A stretch of 64,000 nt of DNA from Lewinella sp. 4G2 (lineage in GTDB: Bacteria > Bacteroidota > Bacteroidia > Chitinophagales > Saprospiraceae), in the NCBI RefSeq assembly GCF_001625015.1, contig NZ_LVWJ02000014.1, positions 2,232,001 through 2,296,000 on the forward strand, read 5' to 3'. The notes below the pieces were generated by a model. That model was not told the origin of the DNA. It did not search any database and saw only the letters and a list, made by a program, of their open reading frames with translations. Shown one piece after another: positions 50,343-59,607 of the stretch. Both the position numbers and the translations under genes were made by a program. Numbering within the stretch: the stretch's first letter is position 1; each line of letters starts with the position of its first letter.

Positions 50343-52460
50343 ATGAAGTTCGTTTTTGCCCTCCTGGCCTTTACCGGCCTGGTGCTCCCCCTCGGTGTAC
50401 ACGCCCAGGGGGCCACTCCCGTAAATGACGAATGCGCGAACGCCACCCCGGTGGCCGTACCTACATTCGGTACCACGAATTACTACGCCGTTGATACCCG
50501 GGATGCCAGTGGCTCCGTCCCCGCCCCTGGCTGTACCAGTGCCAGTGGTGACGATGACTTGTGGTATTCCTTCGTCGCCGGCTCCGATGGGATCATTTTC
50601 CGCTACCGCAACGCCGTCATTCCCGCCGGATCAACCGGTATTGGTTACGCGATCTACGCGGGGTGCGACGGCGAAGAAGTGGCCTGTAACTTCAATTTTG
50701 GCGACGGCGTGACCGGTAGCGATATCGTGGACCTGCTGACCCCACTCATCCCCGGAGAGACCTATAATATGCGGGTCTTCACCCAGGGCGCAGACGGTGG
50801 GGGAACCTTCGAGTTTGGCATTCAGGCCTACCAACGCAATGACGAATGCGCCGAGGCGGAAGAAATCTTTGTACAAATCCCCGGTGGCTGTGCCTATACC
50901 AACCTATCCACCCAGAACTTCTCCCGTACGCAGTCGCCCAGCAGTGCCTGCGCCCTGACGAGTAATAACGATGATGGTTGGTACCGTTTTCAGGCCACTT
51001 CCGAGTACGTGATTGCCGATTATGCTAATTTGATCGCAACGACTGGCTCCGCTACTGGGTTGGGTTACAGTTTGCACGATGGTTGCTCCGGGGTAGAATT
51101 AGCGTGTAGTTTCAGTATCGGAAGCAACGGCTCGGGGCGGGAAGTACTTAATCCACTTAGCCCCTTCAACCTTGGTCAGGTTTACCTGCTGCGTTTGTAC
51201 CTGGAAGGACCGACCTCGTCGGGCACCTTCGATTTTTGTCTGCAGGAGGCCATCTGCTCGCCACCCTTCGTGCGCTACAGCGTCATTTTCGATGAATGTG
51301 AAACGGTGGGCGCTCAGGTGGTAGCCACCGCATTCGATCTGGGCGGCGGCGATTCCCTGCTCATCGTTAATGACTTAACGAACGATACGCTGGTCTTCAA
51401 GAGCACTGGTTCGGACACCACCGCTGCCTTCCCACTTGAGGGACAGGCTACGTTTACCGCCCTCAACCAGATTTCTACAGCTTGCGATAAATCGGAAACC
51501 GTGGACGTGTATTGCCCCGCAGACAACCAGACTTGTGACACGAGCCGCGACCTCCTGATTAACGATCCGGGTTCTTGCGATCTGCTCAACGAGGCTAAAA
51601 ATTGGAACACGGGAACCAGCGAATACCCCATCGATCCATCTTGCGGGACTTACCGTGGGGGAGATCTCTTTTACGTATTTACGGCACCTACTAATACTCT
51701 GGAGGTGACGGTGCAGGAGAACCCCTTCAGTACGCTGGCCCTTTCCGTCAATGAACTGAATTGCCTCGATGGCGGTACGGAGATTGACTGCAAAACCGTA
51801 AACGGTACTGGCCGGTCGGTTACGCTAGAAGGCATGACTATCGGGGCACAATACACGCTACGCGTTTACGACCGGGGGGATAACGACTTTGGTACAGCCG
51901 TTTTCTGTGTTCAGGCCGAAGCAAATCTTCCCGCTGAATTGGTCGACTTCTCCGGTCTGGTGAGACCGAAGACCAATGAGATTAGCTGGATTACCGCCAG
52001 CGAGGTGGGGGTTAGCCACTTCGCGGTGATGCGGAGCGCAAACGGTACCTCAGGTTGGGAAACGATCGCCAACGAGCCCGCGGCCAACACCTCCGCCGCT
52101 ACTACTTATACCATTACCGATAACTCTCCACTGGCGACCGCTTTCTACCGCCTGAATACGGTAGATCTGGACGGAAGCGTCGCTACTTCGGCAATCATCC
52201 AACTCCAGCGCGACAAAGTATTGACGGATGTACGGGTATTCCCAAATCCGGTGGGGGAGGAACTGCAGTTGCAGTTCGTTGCGGGTTCCTCGCCGGGCGT
52301 CTTGACGGTCCTGGACGCACGTGGGCGTGAGGTGATTCGGCAAATTGCCCCGGTCGCCGATCGGGTGACGGTAAATGTTGCCACGCTCAGCCCGGGCATC
52401 TACACCATTCGGACGGTCATCGCGGGTGAATTGGTCGTCAAACGTTTCGTCCGGAAGTAG
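50343..52460 (+). CDS. Secreted multi-module protein with T9SS type A sorting domain
   Basis: A 705-residue exported protein started at ATG 50343; the signal peptide ends GVHAQ. Three related modules are visible. The first two open NDECANAT/NDECAEAE, contain DDDLWYSFVAGSDGIIFRY and DDGWYRFQATSEYVIADY, and keep paired cysteines. The third begins TCDTSRDLL with GGDLFYVFTAPTNTLEVTV. An Ig-like connector (EISWITASEVGVSHFAVMRS) precedes the Por tail (VRVFPNPVGEELQLQF to VKRFVRK). It is a type IX cargo of unknown function. The stop codon abuts a copy of the interspersed motif. Confidence 0.9.
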   Translation: MKFVFALLAFTGLVLPLGVHAQGATPVNDECANATPVAVPTFGTTNYYAVDTRDASGSVPAPGCTSASGDDDLWYSFVAGSDGIIFRYRNAVIPAGSTGIGYAIYAGCDGEEVACNFNFGDGVTGSDIVDLLTPLIPGETYNMRVFTQGADGGGTFEFGIQAYQRNDECAEAEEIFVQIPGGCAYTNLSTQNFSRTQSPSSACALTSNNDDGWYRFQATSEYVIADYANLIATTGSATGLGYSLHDGCSGVELACSFSIGSNGSGREVLNPLSPFNLGQVYLLRLYLEGPTSSGTFDFCLQEAICSPPFVRYSVIFDECETVGAQVVATAFDLGGGDSLLIVNDLTNDTLVFKSTGSDTTAAFPLEGQATFTALNQISTACDKSETVDVYCPADNQTCDTSRDLLINDPGSCDLLNEAKNWNTGTSEYPIDPSCGTYRGGDLFYVFTAPTNTLEVTVQENPFSTLALSVNELNCLDGGTEIDCKTVNGTGRSVTLEGMTIGAQYTLRVYDRGDNDFGTAVFCVQAEANLPAELVDFSGLVRPKTNEISWITASEVGVSHFAVMRSANGTSGWETIANEPAANTSAATTYTITDNSPLATAFYRLNTVDLDGSVATSAIIQLQRDKVLTDVRVFPNPVGEELQLQFVAGSSPGVLTVLDARGREVIRQIAPVADRVTVNVATLSPGIYTIRTVIAGELVVKRFVRK

Positions 52461-52477
52461 GGCGCGGCCGCGGGTGC
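52460..52477 (+). repeat. Interspersed motif copy, one mismatch
   Basis: GGGCGCGGCCGCGGGTGC, where the T of GCTG is G. It begins at the last base of the T9SS gene stop codon. Confidence 0.65.
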
Positions 52478-52545
52478 CAAACGTAGGACCGAGGAAAAAG
52501 AGGGCGTCTAAAAGTCTAGTATCAAGCTATTTAGGAAGGTCAGAC

Positions 52546-52571
52546 CCTACCGAGGGGAGCCGCACGGTAGG
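52546..52571 (+). promoter_or_regulatory. Hairpin upstream of the rpsL promoter
   Basis: CCTACCG (52546-52552) and CGGTAGG (52565-52571) form a perfect 7-bp stem between the T9SS gene and the ribosomal cluster. It may help end the upstream transcript. Confidence 0.4.
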
Positions 52572-52642
52572 CTGTGCGTATTGGGTGAAGGAATTTAATT
52601 CTCACACTTGCTTGCGTACTAGGAAATAAACAAAATAGTCCT

Positions 52643-52650
52643 TACCTTTG
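52643..52650 (+). promoter_or_regulatory. -7 promoter element of the rpsL cluster
   Basis: TACCTTTG, an exact TAnnTTTG match, 63 bp before rpsL. It is the likely main promoter of the str part of the cluster. Confidence 0.65.
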
Positions 52651-52713
52651 CGCTCGCTTTTGAAGGAGGTAGGCCTCTGGTAAAAAAGAAAGCGTCATAA
52701 AGCAAATAAACGT

Positions 52714-53088
52714 ATGCCTACAATTAATCAACTTGTGCGTAAAGGGCGCAAGCAAATCACGGAAACGAGCAACTCTCGGGCCCTGGACGCATGTCCACAG
52801 AAGCGCGGCGTATGTACGCGTGTTTACACTACCACTCCTAAGAAGCCGAACTCGGCCCTCCGGAAAGTAGCAAAGGTTCGTCTTACGAACGGTATCGAAG
52901 TCATCGCCTACATCCCCGGTGAAGGCCACAACCTCCAGGAGCACAGTATCGTACTGATCCGCGGTGGTCGTGTGAAGGACCTTCCTGGTGTACGTTACAC
53001 CATCGTCCGTGGTGCACTCGATACGGCTGGTGTAGCCAACCGCCGCCAGGCCCGTTCCAAGTACGGTGCCAAGCGCCCCAAGAAATAA
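52714..53088 (+). CDS. rpsL: 30S ribosomal protein S12
   Basis: A 124-residue S12 at the decoding centre of the small subunit. [25 protein letters not shown] and [17 protein letters not shown] are intact. Both lysines at which streptomycin-resistance changes occur are the wild-type residue. The usual length applies and the basic C-terminus ([11 protein letters not shown]) is complete. First gene of the cluster, with promoter at 52643; a 156-bp spacer with two hairpins separates it from rpsG. Confidence 0.98.
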   Translation: MPTINQLVRKGRKQITETSNSRALDACPQKRGVCTRVYTTTPKKPNSALRKVAKVRLTNGIEVIAYIPGEGHNLQEHSIVLIRGGRVKDLPGVRYTIVRGALDTAGVANRRQARSKYGAKRPKK

Positions 53089-53184
53089 TCCAAGGAGGCA
53101 ACTCCCGGCGCGTACTGTGACGTTTGCCCCCCGGCAGCGTCTACTGCACGAGCTACTTCTCAACAATATTCTTAAGTAAGATGA

Positions 53185-53227
53185 GCCACCTCAGCATAGG
53201 TGGCCATTTGGCGGGGTAAGCCCGCCA
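53185..53227 (+). promoter_or_regulatory. Two hairpins in the rpsL-rpsG spacer
   Basis: GCCACCT/AGGTGGC (53185-53204) and TGGCGGG/CCCGCCA (53209-53227) are perfect 7-bp stems just upstream of the rpsG ATG. They could be a target for ribosomal-protein feedback by S7, as in other bacteria, but the structure differs from the E. coli site. Confidence 0.4.
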
Positions 53228-53244
53228 TCTGAAGCGATTAAGCT

Positions 53245-53721
53245 ATGCGTAAAAGAAAACCAAAAGTTCGGGTCATTGCACCCGACCCCCGTTACGGAGA
53301 CCCCGTAGTAACTCAATTCGTTAACATGCTCATGCTCTCCGGTAAGAAGAGTACTGCATTCCGTGTCTTCTACGAAGCGATGGACCTCATCAAAGAGCGC
53401 GTCGCCAACGAAGAGATCGACGAGCACGAAGTATGGAAGCGCGCGTTGAACAACGCCATGCCACAGGTCGAAGTACGCTCCAAGCGTATCGGTGGTGCTA
53501 CTTTCCAGATCCCAACCGAGATCCGCGCCAAGCGCAAGATGAGCATCGGCATGAAGTGGTTGATCCGCTTCGCCCGCTCTCGCTCCGGTAAGGGTATGGC
53601 CGAAAAGCTGTCCGCCGAGCTACTCGCCGCCAGCCGCAACGAAGGCATGGCCGTGAAGCGTAAGGAAGAAACGCACAAGATGGCCGAGTCTAACCGCGCC
53701 TTCGCCCACTACGGTCGCTAA
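53245..53721 (+). CDS. rpsG: 30S ribosomal protein S7
   Basis: A 158-residue S7, the primary assembly protein of the 30S head. MRKRKPKVRVIAPDPRYGDPVVTQFVNMLM, the GGATFQIPTEIRAKRKMSIGMKWLIRFARSR region and the C-terminal KRKEETHKMAESNRAFAHYGR helix are all present. Length is normal. It is followed by a 111-bp spacer filled by a palindromic repeat before fusA. Confidence 0.98.
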   Translation: MRKRKPKVRVIAPDPRYGDPVVTQFVNMLMLSGKKSTAFRVFYEAMDLIKERVANEEIDEHEVWKRALNNAMPQVEVRSKRIGGATFQIPTEIRAKRKMSIGMKWLIRFARSRSGKGMAEKLSAELLAASRNEGMAVKRKEETHKMAESNRAFAHYGR

Positions 53722-53723
53722 AT

Positions 53724-53800
53724 TAGTAGGGTAGTCTAGTAGTAGGGTAGTACCCGCATAATATGCGCTACTACCCGACTACCCGACTACCGTACTACTC
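53724..53800. repeat. Palindromic GGTAGT-type repeat between rpsG and fusA
   Basis: TAGTAGGGTAGT (53724-53735) and TAGTAGTAGGGTAGTA (53737-53752) are mirrored by TACTACCC (53769-53776), CGACTACC copies and further TACTAC units to about 53800. The centre CGCATA-A-TATGCG closes the fold. It is a simple-repeat palindrome like the one at 21677-21744 but with a different unit. Confidence 0.75.
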
Positions 53801-53832
53801 TACTAAATCCTAATCTACTAATCCAACCAACC

Positions 53833-55968
53833 ATGGCTACGGATCTTAAATACACCAGAAACATCGGCATTGCCGCGCACATTGATGCCGGTAAGACAAC
53901 TACGACCGAACGCATTCTTTACTACACGGGCATCAGCCACAAGATTGGTGAGGTGCACGACGGTGCCGCTACCATGGACTGGATGGAGCAGGAGCAGGAG
54001 CGTGGTATCACCATTACCTCCGCTGCTACCCACACCAACTGGAAGTGGAAAGATCAGGACTACGTATTTAACATCATCGACACCCCCGGTCACGTTGACT
54101 TTACCGTTGAGGTAAACCGTTCACTCCGGGTACTCGATGGTCTCGTATTCCTTTTCTGCGCCGTATCCGGTGTAGAGCCTCAGTCAGAAACCAACTGGCG
54201 CCTTGCGGACAACTACAAGGTTCCCCGTATTGGATTCGTCAACAAGATGGACCGCTCCGGTGCTGACTTCCTCAGCGTAGTAAAAGACGTGGAAGAAAAG
54301 CTGGGCTCTAAGTCCATCCCACTGCAGATCCCCATTGGCGCCGAAGAGCGTTTCAAGGGCGTAGTTGACCTCATCACCATGCAGGCCATCGTCTGGAACG
54401 AGCACGACCAGGGTATGACCTTCGAAGTGATCGATATGCCAGAAGAACTCGTCGACATCGTTGACGAATGGCGTGAGAAACTGCTCGAAGCTGTTGCTGA
54501 ATACGACGAAAGCCTCCTCGAGAAGTACTTCGAAGATCCTGAGTCCATCACCGTTGAAGAAGTACGCAAAGCTGTTCGTGACGCCGTCACCGACGCTGCT
54601 TTTGTACCAATGATGTGTGGTTCTGCCTTTAAGAACAAAGGTGTACAGGCCGTTCTCGATGCCGTGTGTGCTTACCTGCCCAGCCCAGTGGATATCCCGC
54701 CGGTCCGTGGTACGCACCCCGACGACGAGGAGCAGGAGCTCTTCCGCAAGCCCGACGTAAATGAGCCGTTTGCAGCTCTCGCGTTCAAGATCGCTACTGA
54801 CCCCTTCGTAGGTCGCCTGGCCTTCATGCGCGTTTACTCCGGTAAGCTGGAAGCTGGTTCTTACGTAAAGAACACCCGGTCTGGCAACAAGGAGCGGATC
54901 TCCCGCCTCTACCAGATGCACGCTAACAAGCAGGAGCAGATTGACAAAGTGGAAGCCGGTGACATCGCCGCTGCCGTAGGTTTCAAGGACATCCGTACCG
55001 GTGATACGCTTTGTGACGAGGCTAACCCCATCGTGCTGGAATCCATGGTCTTCCCCGATCCCGTTATCGGTGTAGCCGTAGAGCCCAAAACGCAGAAGGA
55101 CCTTGATAAGCTCGGTATGGCCCTGGCCAAACTGGCGGAAGAGGACCCCACCTTCACCGTGAAGTACGACGAGGACACCAACCAGACCGTAATTTCCGGT
55201 ATGGGTGAGCTTCACCTCGAAATCATCGTCGACCGCCTCAAGCGTGAGTTCAAAGTGGAAGCCAACGTTGGTGCGCCACAGGTAACTTACAAAGAAGCGC
55301 TGTTCAACACGGTTGATCACCGTGAGCGCCTCAAGAAGCAGTCCGGTGGTTCTGGTCTCTTCGCCGACATGAGCTTCACCCTCGGCCCCGCCGATCAGGA
55401 GTTCCTCGACAGCGAAGAGTTCAAATCCGGTAAGGAAAACATGCAATTCGAGTGGGCCATCGTTGGTGGTGCCATCGATAAGAACTACCAGAAGCCAATC
55501 AAGGACGGTTTCCAGTCCATGATGAAGAACGGCATCCTGGCCGGTTACAACATCGACAGCATGAAGGTGAAGGTTTACGACGGTGGTATGCACTCCGTTG
55601 ACTCCAAGCCCCTCGCTTTCGAACTCTGTGCGAAGGAAGGTTTCAAAGCCGCCGCCAAGCAGTGTAACCCCAAGTTGCTGGAGCCCATCATGGAGGTCGT
55701 CATCGTCACCCCCGAAGAGTACACCGGTAACGTAATCGGTGACCTCAACCGCCGCCGTGGCCTGCCGAAAGGACAGGAGCCCATGAACGGTGGTGCCGTA
55801 CGGATCACCGCCGAAGTGCCCCTCGCAAACATGTTCGGTTACGTAACCGACTTACGTACGATCACTTCTGGCCGTGCCAACTCTTCCATGACCTTCAGCC
55901 ACTTCAACGAAGCTCCCAAGGGCATCGCTGACGAGGTGATCAAGGAAGCTAAAGGCGCTGACGCATAA
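53833..55968 (+). CDS. fusA: Translation elongation factor G
   Basis: A 711-residue translocase GTPase. G1 is [15 protein letters not shown], the switch I segment is [14 protein letters not shown]3 is DTPGHVDF and G4 is [10 protein letters not shown]. Domain II ([24 protein letters not shown]), domain IV ([26 protein letters not shown]) and the C-terminal domain ([18 protein letters not shown]) are intact. It is placed after rpsG as in the str operon. A strong terminator-like hairpin follows at 55980. Confidence 0.98.
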   Translation: MATDLKYTRNIGIAAHIDAGKTTTTERILYYTGISHKIGEVHDGAATMDWMEQEQERGITITSAATHTNWKWKDQDYVFNIIDTPGHVDFTVEVNRSLRVLDGLVFLFCAVSGVEPQSETNWRLADNYKVPRIGFVNKMDRSGADFLSVVKDVEEKLGSKSIPLQIPIGAEERFKGVVDLITMQAIVWNEHDQGMTFEVIDMPEELVDIVDEWREKLLEAVAEYDESLLEKYFEDPESITVEEVRKAVRDAVTDAAFVPMMCGSAFKNKGVQAVLDAVCAYLPSPVDIPPVRGTHPDDEEQELFRKPDVNEPFAALAFKIATDPFVGRLAFMRVYSGKLEAGSYVKNTRSGNKERISRLYQMHANKQEQIDKVEAGDIAAAVGFKDIRTGDTLCDEANPIVLESMVFPDPVIGVAVEPKTQKDLDKLGMALAKLAEEDPTFTVKYDEDTNQTVISGMGELHLEIIVDRLKREFKVEANVGAPQVTYKEALFNTVDHRERLKKQSGGSGLFADMSFTLGPADQEFLDSEEFKSGKENMQFEWAIVGGAIDKNYQKPIKDGFQSMMKNGILAGYNIDSMKVKVYDGGMHSVDSKPLAFELCAKEGFKAAAKQCNPKLLEPIMEVVIVTPEEYTGNVIGDLNRRRGLPKGQEPMNGGAVRITAEVPLANMFGYVTDLRTITSGRANSSMTFSHFNEAPKGIADEVIKEAKGADA

Positions 55969-55979
55969 TGCAACCCTCT

Positions 55980-56023
55980 CTTCCAGCTCCGTCGCGTGCC
56001 ATCGCGACGGGGCTGGAAGTCTT
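55980..56023 (+). terminator. Strong terminator-like hairpin after fusA
   Basis: CTTCCAGC-T-CCGTCGCG pairs with CGCGACGG-G-GCTGGAAG (55980-56019), a 17-bp stem with one mismatch and a 6-nt loop. TCTTT follows. It would end or attenuate transcription before rpsJ. Confidence 0.75.
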
Positions 56024-56084
56024 TAAACTCTACGGTTACCGGAAAGCCGCGTAACCTCTTTTCTTTGAAAAATTACAAACTGGC

Positions 56085-56393
56085 ATGAATCAGAAAATTC
56101 GCATCAAACTGCGTTCTTACGATCATAACCTCGTGGACAAGTCCACCGAGAAGATCGTCAAGACCGTAAAGAACAGTGGGGCCATCGTTACTGGCCCGAT
56201 TCCGCTGCCCACCGAAAAAGACATCTACACTGTCCTGCGGTCACCGCACGTCAATAAGAAGTCTCGGGAGCAGTTTCAATTGCGCACGCATAAGCGGCTG
56301 ATTGAGATCTACACCCCCAACCAAAAAACGGTGGACGCGCTTTCCAAGCTCGAACTCCCTAGTGGTGTAGACATCCAGGTTAAGCTGACCTAA
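56085..56393 (+). CDS. rpsJ: 30S ribosomal protein S10
   Basis: A 102-residue S10. [22 protein letters not shown], the [28 protein letters not shown] loop and [19 protein letters not shown] are conserved. It opens the S10 segment after the str genes. A 264-bp spacer with a large palindromic element separates it from rplC, much longer than the few bases usual in bacteria. Confidence 0.97.
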   Translation: MNQKIRIKLRSYDHNLVDKSTEKIVKTVKNSGAIVTGPIPLPTEKDIYTVLRSPHVNKKSREQFQLRTHKRLIEIYTPNQKTVDALSKLELPSGVDIQVKLT

Positions 56394-56402
56394 AATCTGC
56401 TA

Positions 56403-56498
56403 TTTTTCATTTGCGCGTTGATGTCTGCGCAAAAGTCAGCCGACGCTCCCTTTGGGTCGCTTACGCCAGACTTTCGCACAGACCGCGAAAACGGAAAA
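56403..56498. repeat. About 100-nt imperfect palindromic element between rpsJ and rplC
   Basis: GTCTGCGCAAAAGTC (56423-56437) pairs with GACTTTCGCACAGAC (56469-56483) at 13 of 15 positions. Outside it, TTTTCATTTGCGCG near 56404 can pair with CGCGAAAACGGAAAA near 56484. Inside, a GC-rich loop around CTCCCTTTGGG may fold further. It looks like a MITE or REP-like element or a long structured leader for rplC. Confidence 0.65.
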
Positions 56499-56532
56499 TA
56501 TCAGGGTAAAGTCAGTGTAACCACAATCAACT

Positions 56533-56595
56533 TCCTTTCACGGCAATCGTGAGAGGGCATTTTTCAACTGTTCCCCAACCCGTAAACCTACGGGT
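56533..56595 (+). promoter_or_regulatory. Two further hairpins upstream of rplC
   Basis: CACG-gcaat-CGTG within CCTTTCACG...CGTGAGAGG (about 56534-56557), followed by ATTTTTC, looks like a weak terminator. ACCCGTA/TACGGGT (about 56578-56595) is a perfect 7-bp stem. Their role is unknown. Confidence 0.4.
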
Positions 56596-56657
56596 AGAGG
56601 AATACTATCGCCCGCTACGGCATTTCCGCTAAGGGGTGATACTATAACTCAAGACCA

Positions 56658-57278
56658 ATGAACGGTATTATTGGTAAAAAAGTCGGGATGACCTCCATCT
56701 TCGACCAAGCAGGCCGCAACGTCGCCTGTACCGTAATCGAAGCTGGCCCTTGCGTAGTTACGCAGGTCAAGACCAACGATTCGGATAAGTACAACTCCCT
56801 CCAGCTCGCTTACGGCGACAAGAAAGAGAAGTCCGTGAGCAAGCAGCTCGCTGGCCACTTCGCCGCCGCCAACACCAGCCCCAAGGCTGAAGTGGTTGAG
56901 TTCCGCGATATGGACATCGAAAAAGCACTCGGTGAGACCGTAACTGTGGACGAGGTATTCGCCGAAGGTGATACTTGCGCTGCTGTCGGTACCTCAAAGG
57001 GTAAAGGCTTCCAGGGTGTCGTCAAGCGCCACAACTTCAAAGGTGTGAACGACGCTACTCACGGTCAGCATAACCGCCAACGTGCTCCTGGTTCGATCGG
57101 TGCTGCTTCCTACCCCGCGCGGGTATTCAAGGGTATGCGTATGGCCGGCCGTGACGGTGGCACTCGCGTAACCATCAAGGGTCTCAAAGTCCTGCGCATC
57201 TTCGCGGACAAAAACCTGATCCTCGTAAAGGGTGCCGTTCCCGGCCCCAAAGGCGGAACCGTAATCCTCCACAAATAA
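56658..57278 (+). CDS. rplC: 50S ribosomal protein L3
   Basis: A 206-residue L3, an early assembly protein. MNGIIGKKVGMTSIF, the loop GFQGVVKRHNFKG...THGQHNRQRAPGSIGAASYPARVFKGMRMAGRDGG near the peptidyl-transferase centre (Q of HGQ is the usual methylation site), and LILVKGAVPGPKGGTVILHK are all present. Length is normal. It precedes rplD by 61 bp. Confidence 0.97.
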   Translation: MNGIIGKKVGMTSIFDQAGRNVACTVIEAGPCVVTQVKTNDSDKYNSLQLAYGDKKEKSVSKQLAGHFAAANTSPKAEVVEFRDMDIEKALGETVTVDEVFAEGDTCAAVGTSKGKGFQGVVKRHNFKGVNDATHGQHNRQRAPGSIGAASYPARVFKGMRMAGRDGGTRVTIKGLKVLRIFADKNLILVKGAVPGPKGGTVILHK

Positions 57279-57339
57279 TCATCCCCCTAGCTAAAACTCA
57301 CATAGGTGAGGCTTTAGGTAGATCATAAATATCTGCAAC

Positions 57340-57963
57340 ATGAAACTCCAAGTTCAAAGCGCTAAGGGCGGTGATGTAGGCCGTGAGGTAGAACTGCCCG
57401 CCAACATCTTTGGCGTTGAGCCCAACGAGCACGCCGTATACCTGGCCGTAAAGGCTTACCTGGCCGCACAGCGCCAGGGTACGCACAAAGCAAAAGAACG
57501 CGGTGAGATCGCCGGTTCCACCAAGAAGCTACACCGCCAGAAAGGCACCGGTGGTAGCCGTAAGGGTGACATCAAGAACCCACTCTTCCGCAGTGGTGGC
57601 CGGGTCTTCGGTCCACGTCCCCGCACTTACAATATCAAGCTGAACAAGAAGGTCAAGCAACTGGCCCGTGCTTCCGCTCTTACTACGAAAGCCCAGTCGG
57701 GCTCCGTAAAAGTGGTAGAAGACCTTAAGTTTGATGCCCCCAAAACCAAGGACTACGTGTCTTTCCTCAACGCACAGGAGCTCACCGGTAAGGTGTTGCT
57801 CGTTACCGCTGAGAAAGATAACTACGTCTACCGTTCCGCCCGCAACCTCAAGGGTAGCGAAGTGGTCGCGGTTTCCGAACTCAATACCTACGATGTCATG
57901 AAGGCCGGTACGGTCCTCATCGCTGAAGGTGCCATTGAAAAACTGAAAGAGCAGTTCAACTAA
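57340..57963 (+). CDS. rplD: 50S ribosomal protein L4
   Basis: A 207-residue L4. The exit-tunnel loop is visible as RQKGTGGSRKGDIKNPLFRSGGRVFGPRPRTYNIKLNKKVKQLA; VEDLKFDAPKTKDYVSFL and ELNTYDVMKAGTVLIAEGAIEKL complete it. In E. coli L4 represses its own operon; the hairpins upstream of rplC would be the place to look for such control here, but no known L4 leader structure was recognised. Confidence 0.96.
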   Translation: MKLQVQSAKGGDVGREVELPANIFGVEPNEHAVYLAVKAYLAAQRQGTHKAKERGEIAGSTKKLHRQKGTGGSRKGDIKNPLFRSGGRVFGPRPRTYNIKLNKKVKQLARASALTTKAQSGSVKVVEDLKFDAPKTKDYVSFLNAQELTGKVLLVTAEKDNYVYRSARNLKGSEVVAVSELNTYDVMKAGTVLIAEGAIEKLKEQFN

Positions 57964-58035
57964 GCACGGCGATGATCTAATCCGCGGCTCAGCGAGCGGT
58001 GGACAATTATTCCGAGCTACTTAACTACAACTAAC

Positions 58036-58332
58036 ATGTCTAAGCAAATCTTAATCAAGCCGGTCGTATCCGAGAAGGCTGAGCTGCTTTCAGAAAGCCA
58101 GAATCACTACTCGTTCGTAGTAGCGAAGACAGCTAATAAGATCGAGATCCGGAACGCCATCGAAGCACGCTACGGCGTCACGGTGAACCGCGTCAACACG
58201 GCCATCATGCCGGGTAAGGCCAAGAACCGTTCTACCAAGTCCGGTATCCTGCGCGGTCGCGTTCCCGCCTTCAAGAAAGCCATCGTCACTTTGGCTGAAG
58301 GTGAGACCATCGATCTTTACAACGAAGCATAA
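58036..58332 (+). CDS. rplW: 50S ribosomal protein L23
   Basis: A 98-residue L23, which lies at the tunnel exit and binds trigger factor and SRP. ILIKPVVSEKAELLSESQNHYSFVVAKTANKIEIRNAIEARYGV and VNRVNTAIMPGKAKNRS are conserved. Downstream is a 158-bp spacer with a strong GC-rich hairpin at 58339. Confidence 0.96.
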   Translation: MSKQILIKPVVSEKAELLSESQNHYSFVVAKTANKIEIRNAIEARYGVTVNRVNTAIMPGKAKNRSTKSGILRGRVPAFKKAIVTLAEGETIDLYNEA

Positions 58333-58338
58333 TCGATA

Positions 58339-58370
58339 GGGGAGGGCTGGTGCTTGCACCGGGCCTCCCC
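58339..58370 (+). terminator. GC-rich hairpin between rplW and rplB
   Basis: GGGGAGG-gct-GGTGC pairs with GCACC-ggg-CCTCCCC (58339-58370), a 12-bp stem with a 3-nt internal loop. TCCATTAAT follows. It could be an attenuator in the ribosomal operon. Confidence 0.55.
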
Positions 58371-58490
58371 TCCATTAATAACCACCGGTAGGTGGGGAGG
58401 CAGAAAGAGGCGTCGATTCCAAATTCTGTTATACTGGTTCTTCCGGAATCAGTGCATACTCCGAGATCTACCGGGACAATTTGAGCAATA

Positions 58491-59327
58491 ATGCCAATCA
58501 AGAAGTTTAAGCCCGTATCGCCGGGTTCCCGCTTCCACGTCGGAAACAAATTCGACGAGCTGACGGGAGACAAGCCGGAGAAGTCGCTCCTGGCACCCCT
58601 CAAAAAGAGTGGTGGCCGGAACCGTACCGGTAAAATGACCGTCCGCCAGCGTGGTGGTGGTCACAAGCGTCGTTACCGTATCATCGACTTCCGCCGTAAC
58701 CACGACGGAGTCATGGCCACGGTCAAGACCATTGAGTATGATCCCAACCGTACCGCTTTCATCGCACTGCTGGAGTACACGGATGGTAAGAAAACTTACA
58801 TCATCGCTCCGCAGGGCCTGAAGGTAGGTGATCAGATCTCCTCTGGCGCCGACGCCGCACCCACTACGGGTAATACACTCTTCCTAGCCGATGTGCCGCT
58901 GGGTTCTCCCATTCACGCCATCGAACTACAGCCAGGTAAGGGTGCTGCCCTCGCTCGCTCCGCCGGTACTAACGGCACGCTGATGGGTAAGGAAGGCCGC
59001 TTCGTCTCCGTGAAACTCCCCTCCGGTGAGGTTCGCCGTATCCTGAAGACCTGCCGTGCTACTATCGGTACGACATCTAATCCGGACCACGGTCTCACGG
59101 TAGCTGGTAAGGCTGGCCGTAACCGTTGGGCTGGCAAGCGCCCTCGCGTTCGTGGTGTAGCCATGAACCCTGTCGATCACCCCATGGGTGGTGGCGAAGG
59201 TCGCGCTTCTGGTGGTCACCCGCGCTCACGTACGGGTATCATGGCCAAAGGCCAGAAGACGCGCAACGTCAACAAGGCAAGCAACAAATTGATCATCACC
59301 CGTCGCAAGACCAAGAACAAGAAATAA
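58491..59327 (+). CDS. rplB: 50S ribosomal protein L2
   Basis: A 278-residue L2, required for peptidyl transferase assembly. [72 protein letters not shown] core and the functional [30 protein letters not shown] (with the essential His) are present. The C-terminal RKTKNKK tail is complete. Four bases separate its stop from rpsS. Confidence 0.97.
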   Translation: MPIKKFKPVSPGSRFHVGNKFDELTGDKPEKSLLAPLKKSGGRNRTGKMTVRQRGGGHKRRYRIIDFRRNHDGVMATVKTIEYDPNRTAFIALLEYTDGKKTYIIAPQGLKVGDQISSGADAAPTTGNTLFLADVPLGSPIHAIELQPGKGAALARSAGTNGTLMGKEGRFVSVKLPSGEVRRILKTCRATIGTTSNPDHGLTVAGKAGRNRWAGKRPRVRGVAMNPVDHPMGGGEGRASGGHPRSRTGIMAKGQKTRNVNKASNKLIITRRKTKNKK

Positions 59328-59330
59328 TCT

Positions 59331-59600
59331 ATGGCACGTTCGCTTAAGAAAGGCCCTTACGTTTTTCACCGTCTTTACGAAAAGGTCGTCAAGGCCCAGG
59401 AAGGTGGTGGCCGTAAGAGCATGATCAAAACCTGGTCCCGCTCTTCCATGATCATCCCCGATATGGTAGGTCTGACCATCGCCGTTCACAATGGCAAAAC
59501 CCACGTCCCCGTCTACGTCACGGAGAACATGGTTGGCCACAAACTCGGTGAATTCGCCCCAACCCGCTCATTCCGCGGCCACGGTGGCAAGAAGAAGTAA
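59331..59600 (+). CDS. rpsS: 30S ribosomal protein S19
   Basis: An 89-residue S19 from the 30S head. [67 protein letters not shown] and FRGHGGKKK match the family throughout. It is tightly coupled to rplB. The spacer after it carries two inverted copies of the interspersed motif. Confidence 0.97.
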   Translation: MARSLKKGPYVFHRLYEKVVKAQEGGGRKSMIKTWSRSSMIIPDMVGLTIAVHNGKTHVPVYVTENMVGHKLGEFAPTRSFRGHGGKKK

Positions 59601-59607
59601 TTAATCT

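Noticed and set aside
54184..55593. A 469-codon open frame antisense to fusA
   Set aside because: It mirrors the highly conserved EF-G gene, has no family resemblance, and is explained by codon bias on the opposite strand.
55954..55970. GGCGCTGACGCA at the fusA stop codon
   Set aside because: Only the first 12 bases match, and the rest is the stop region; too short to count.
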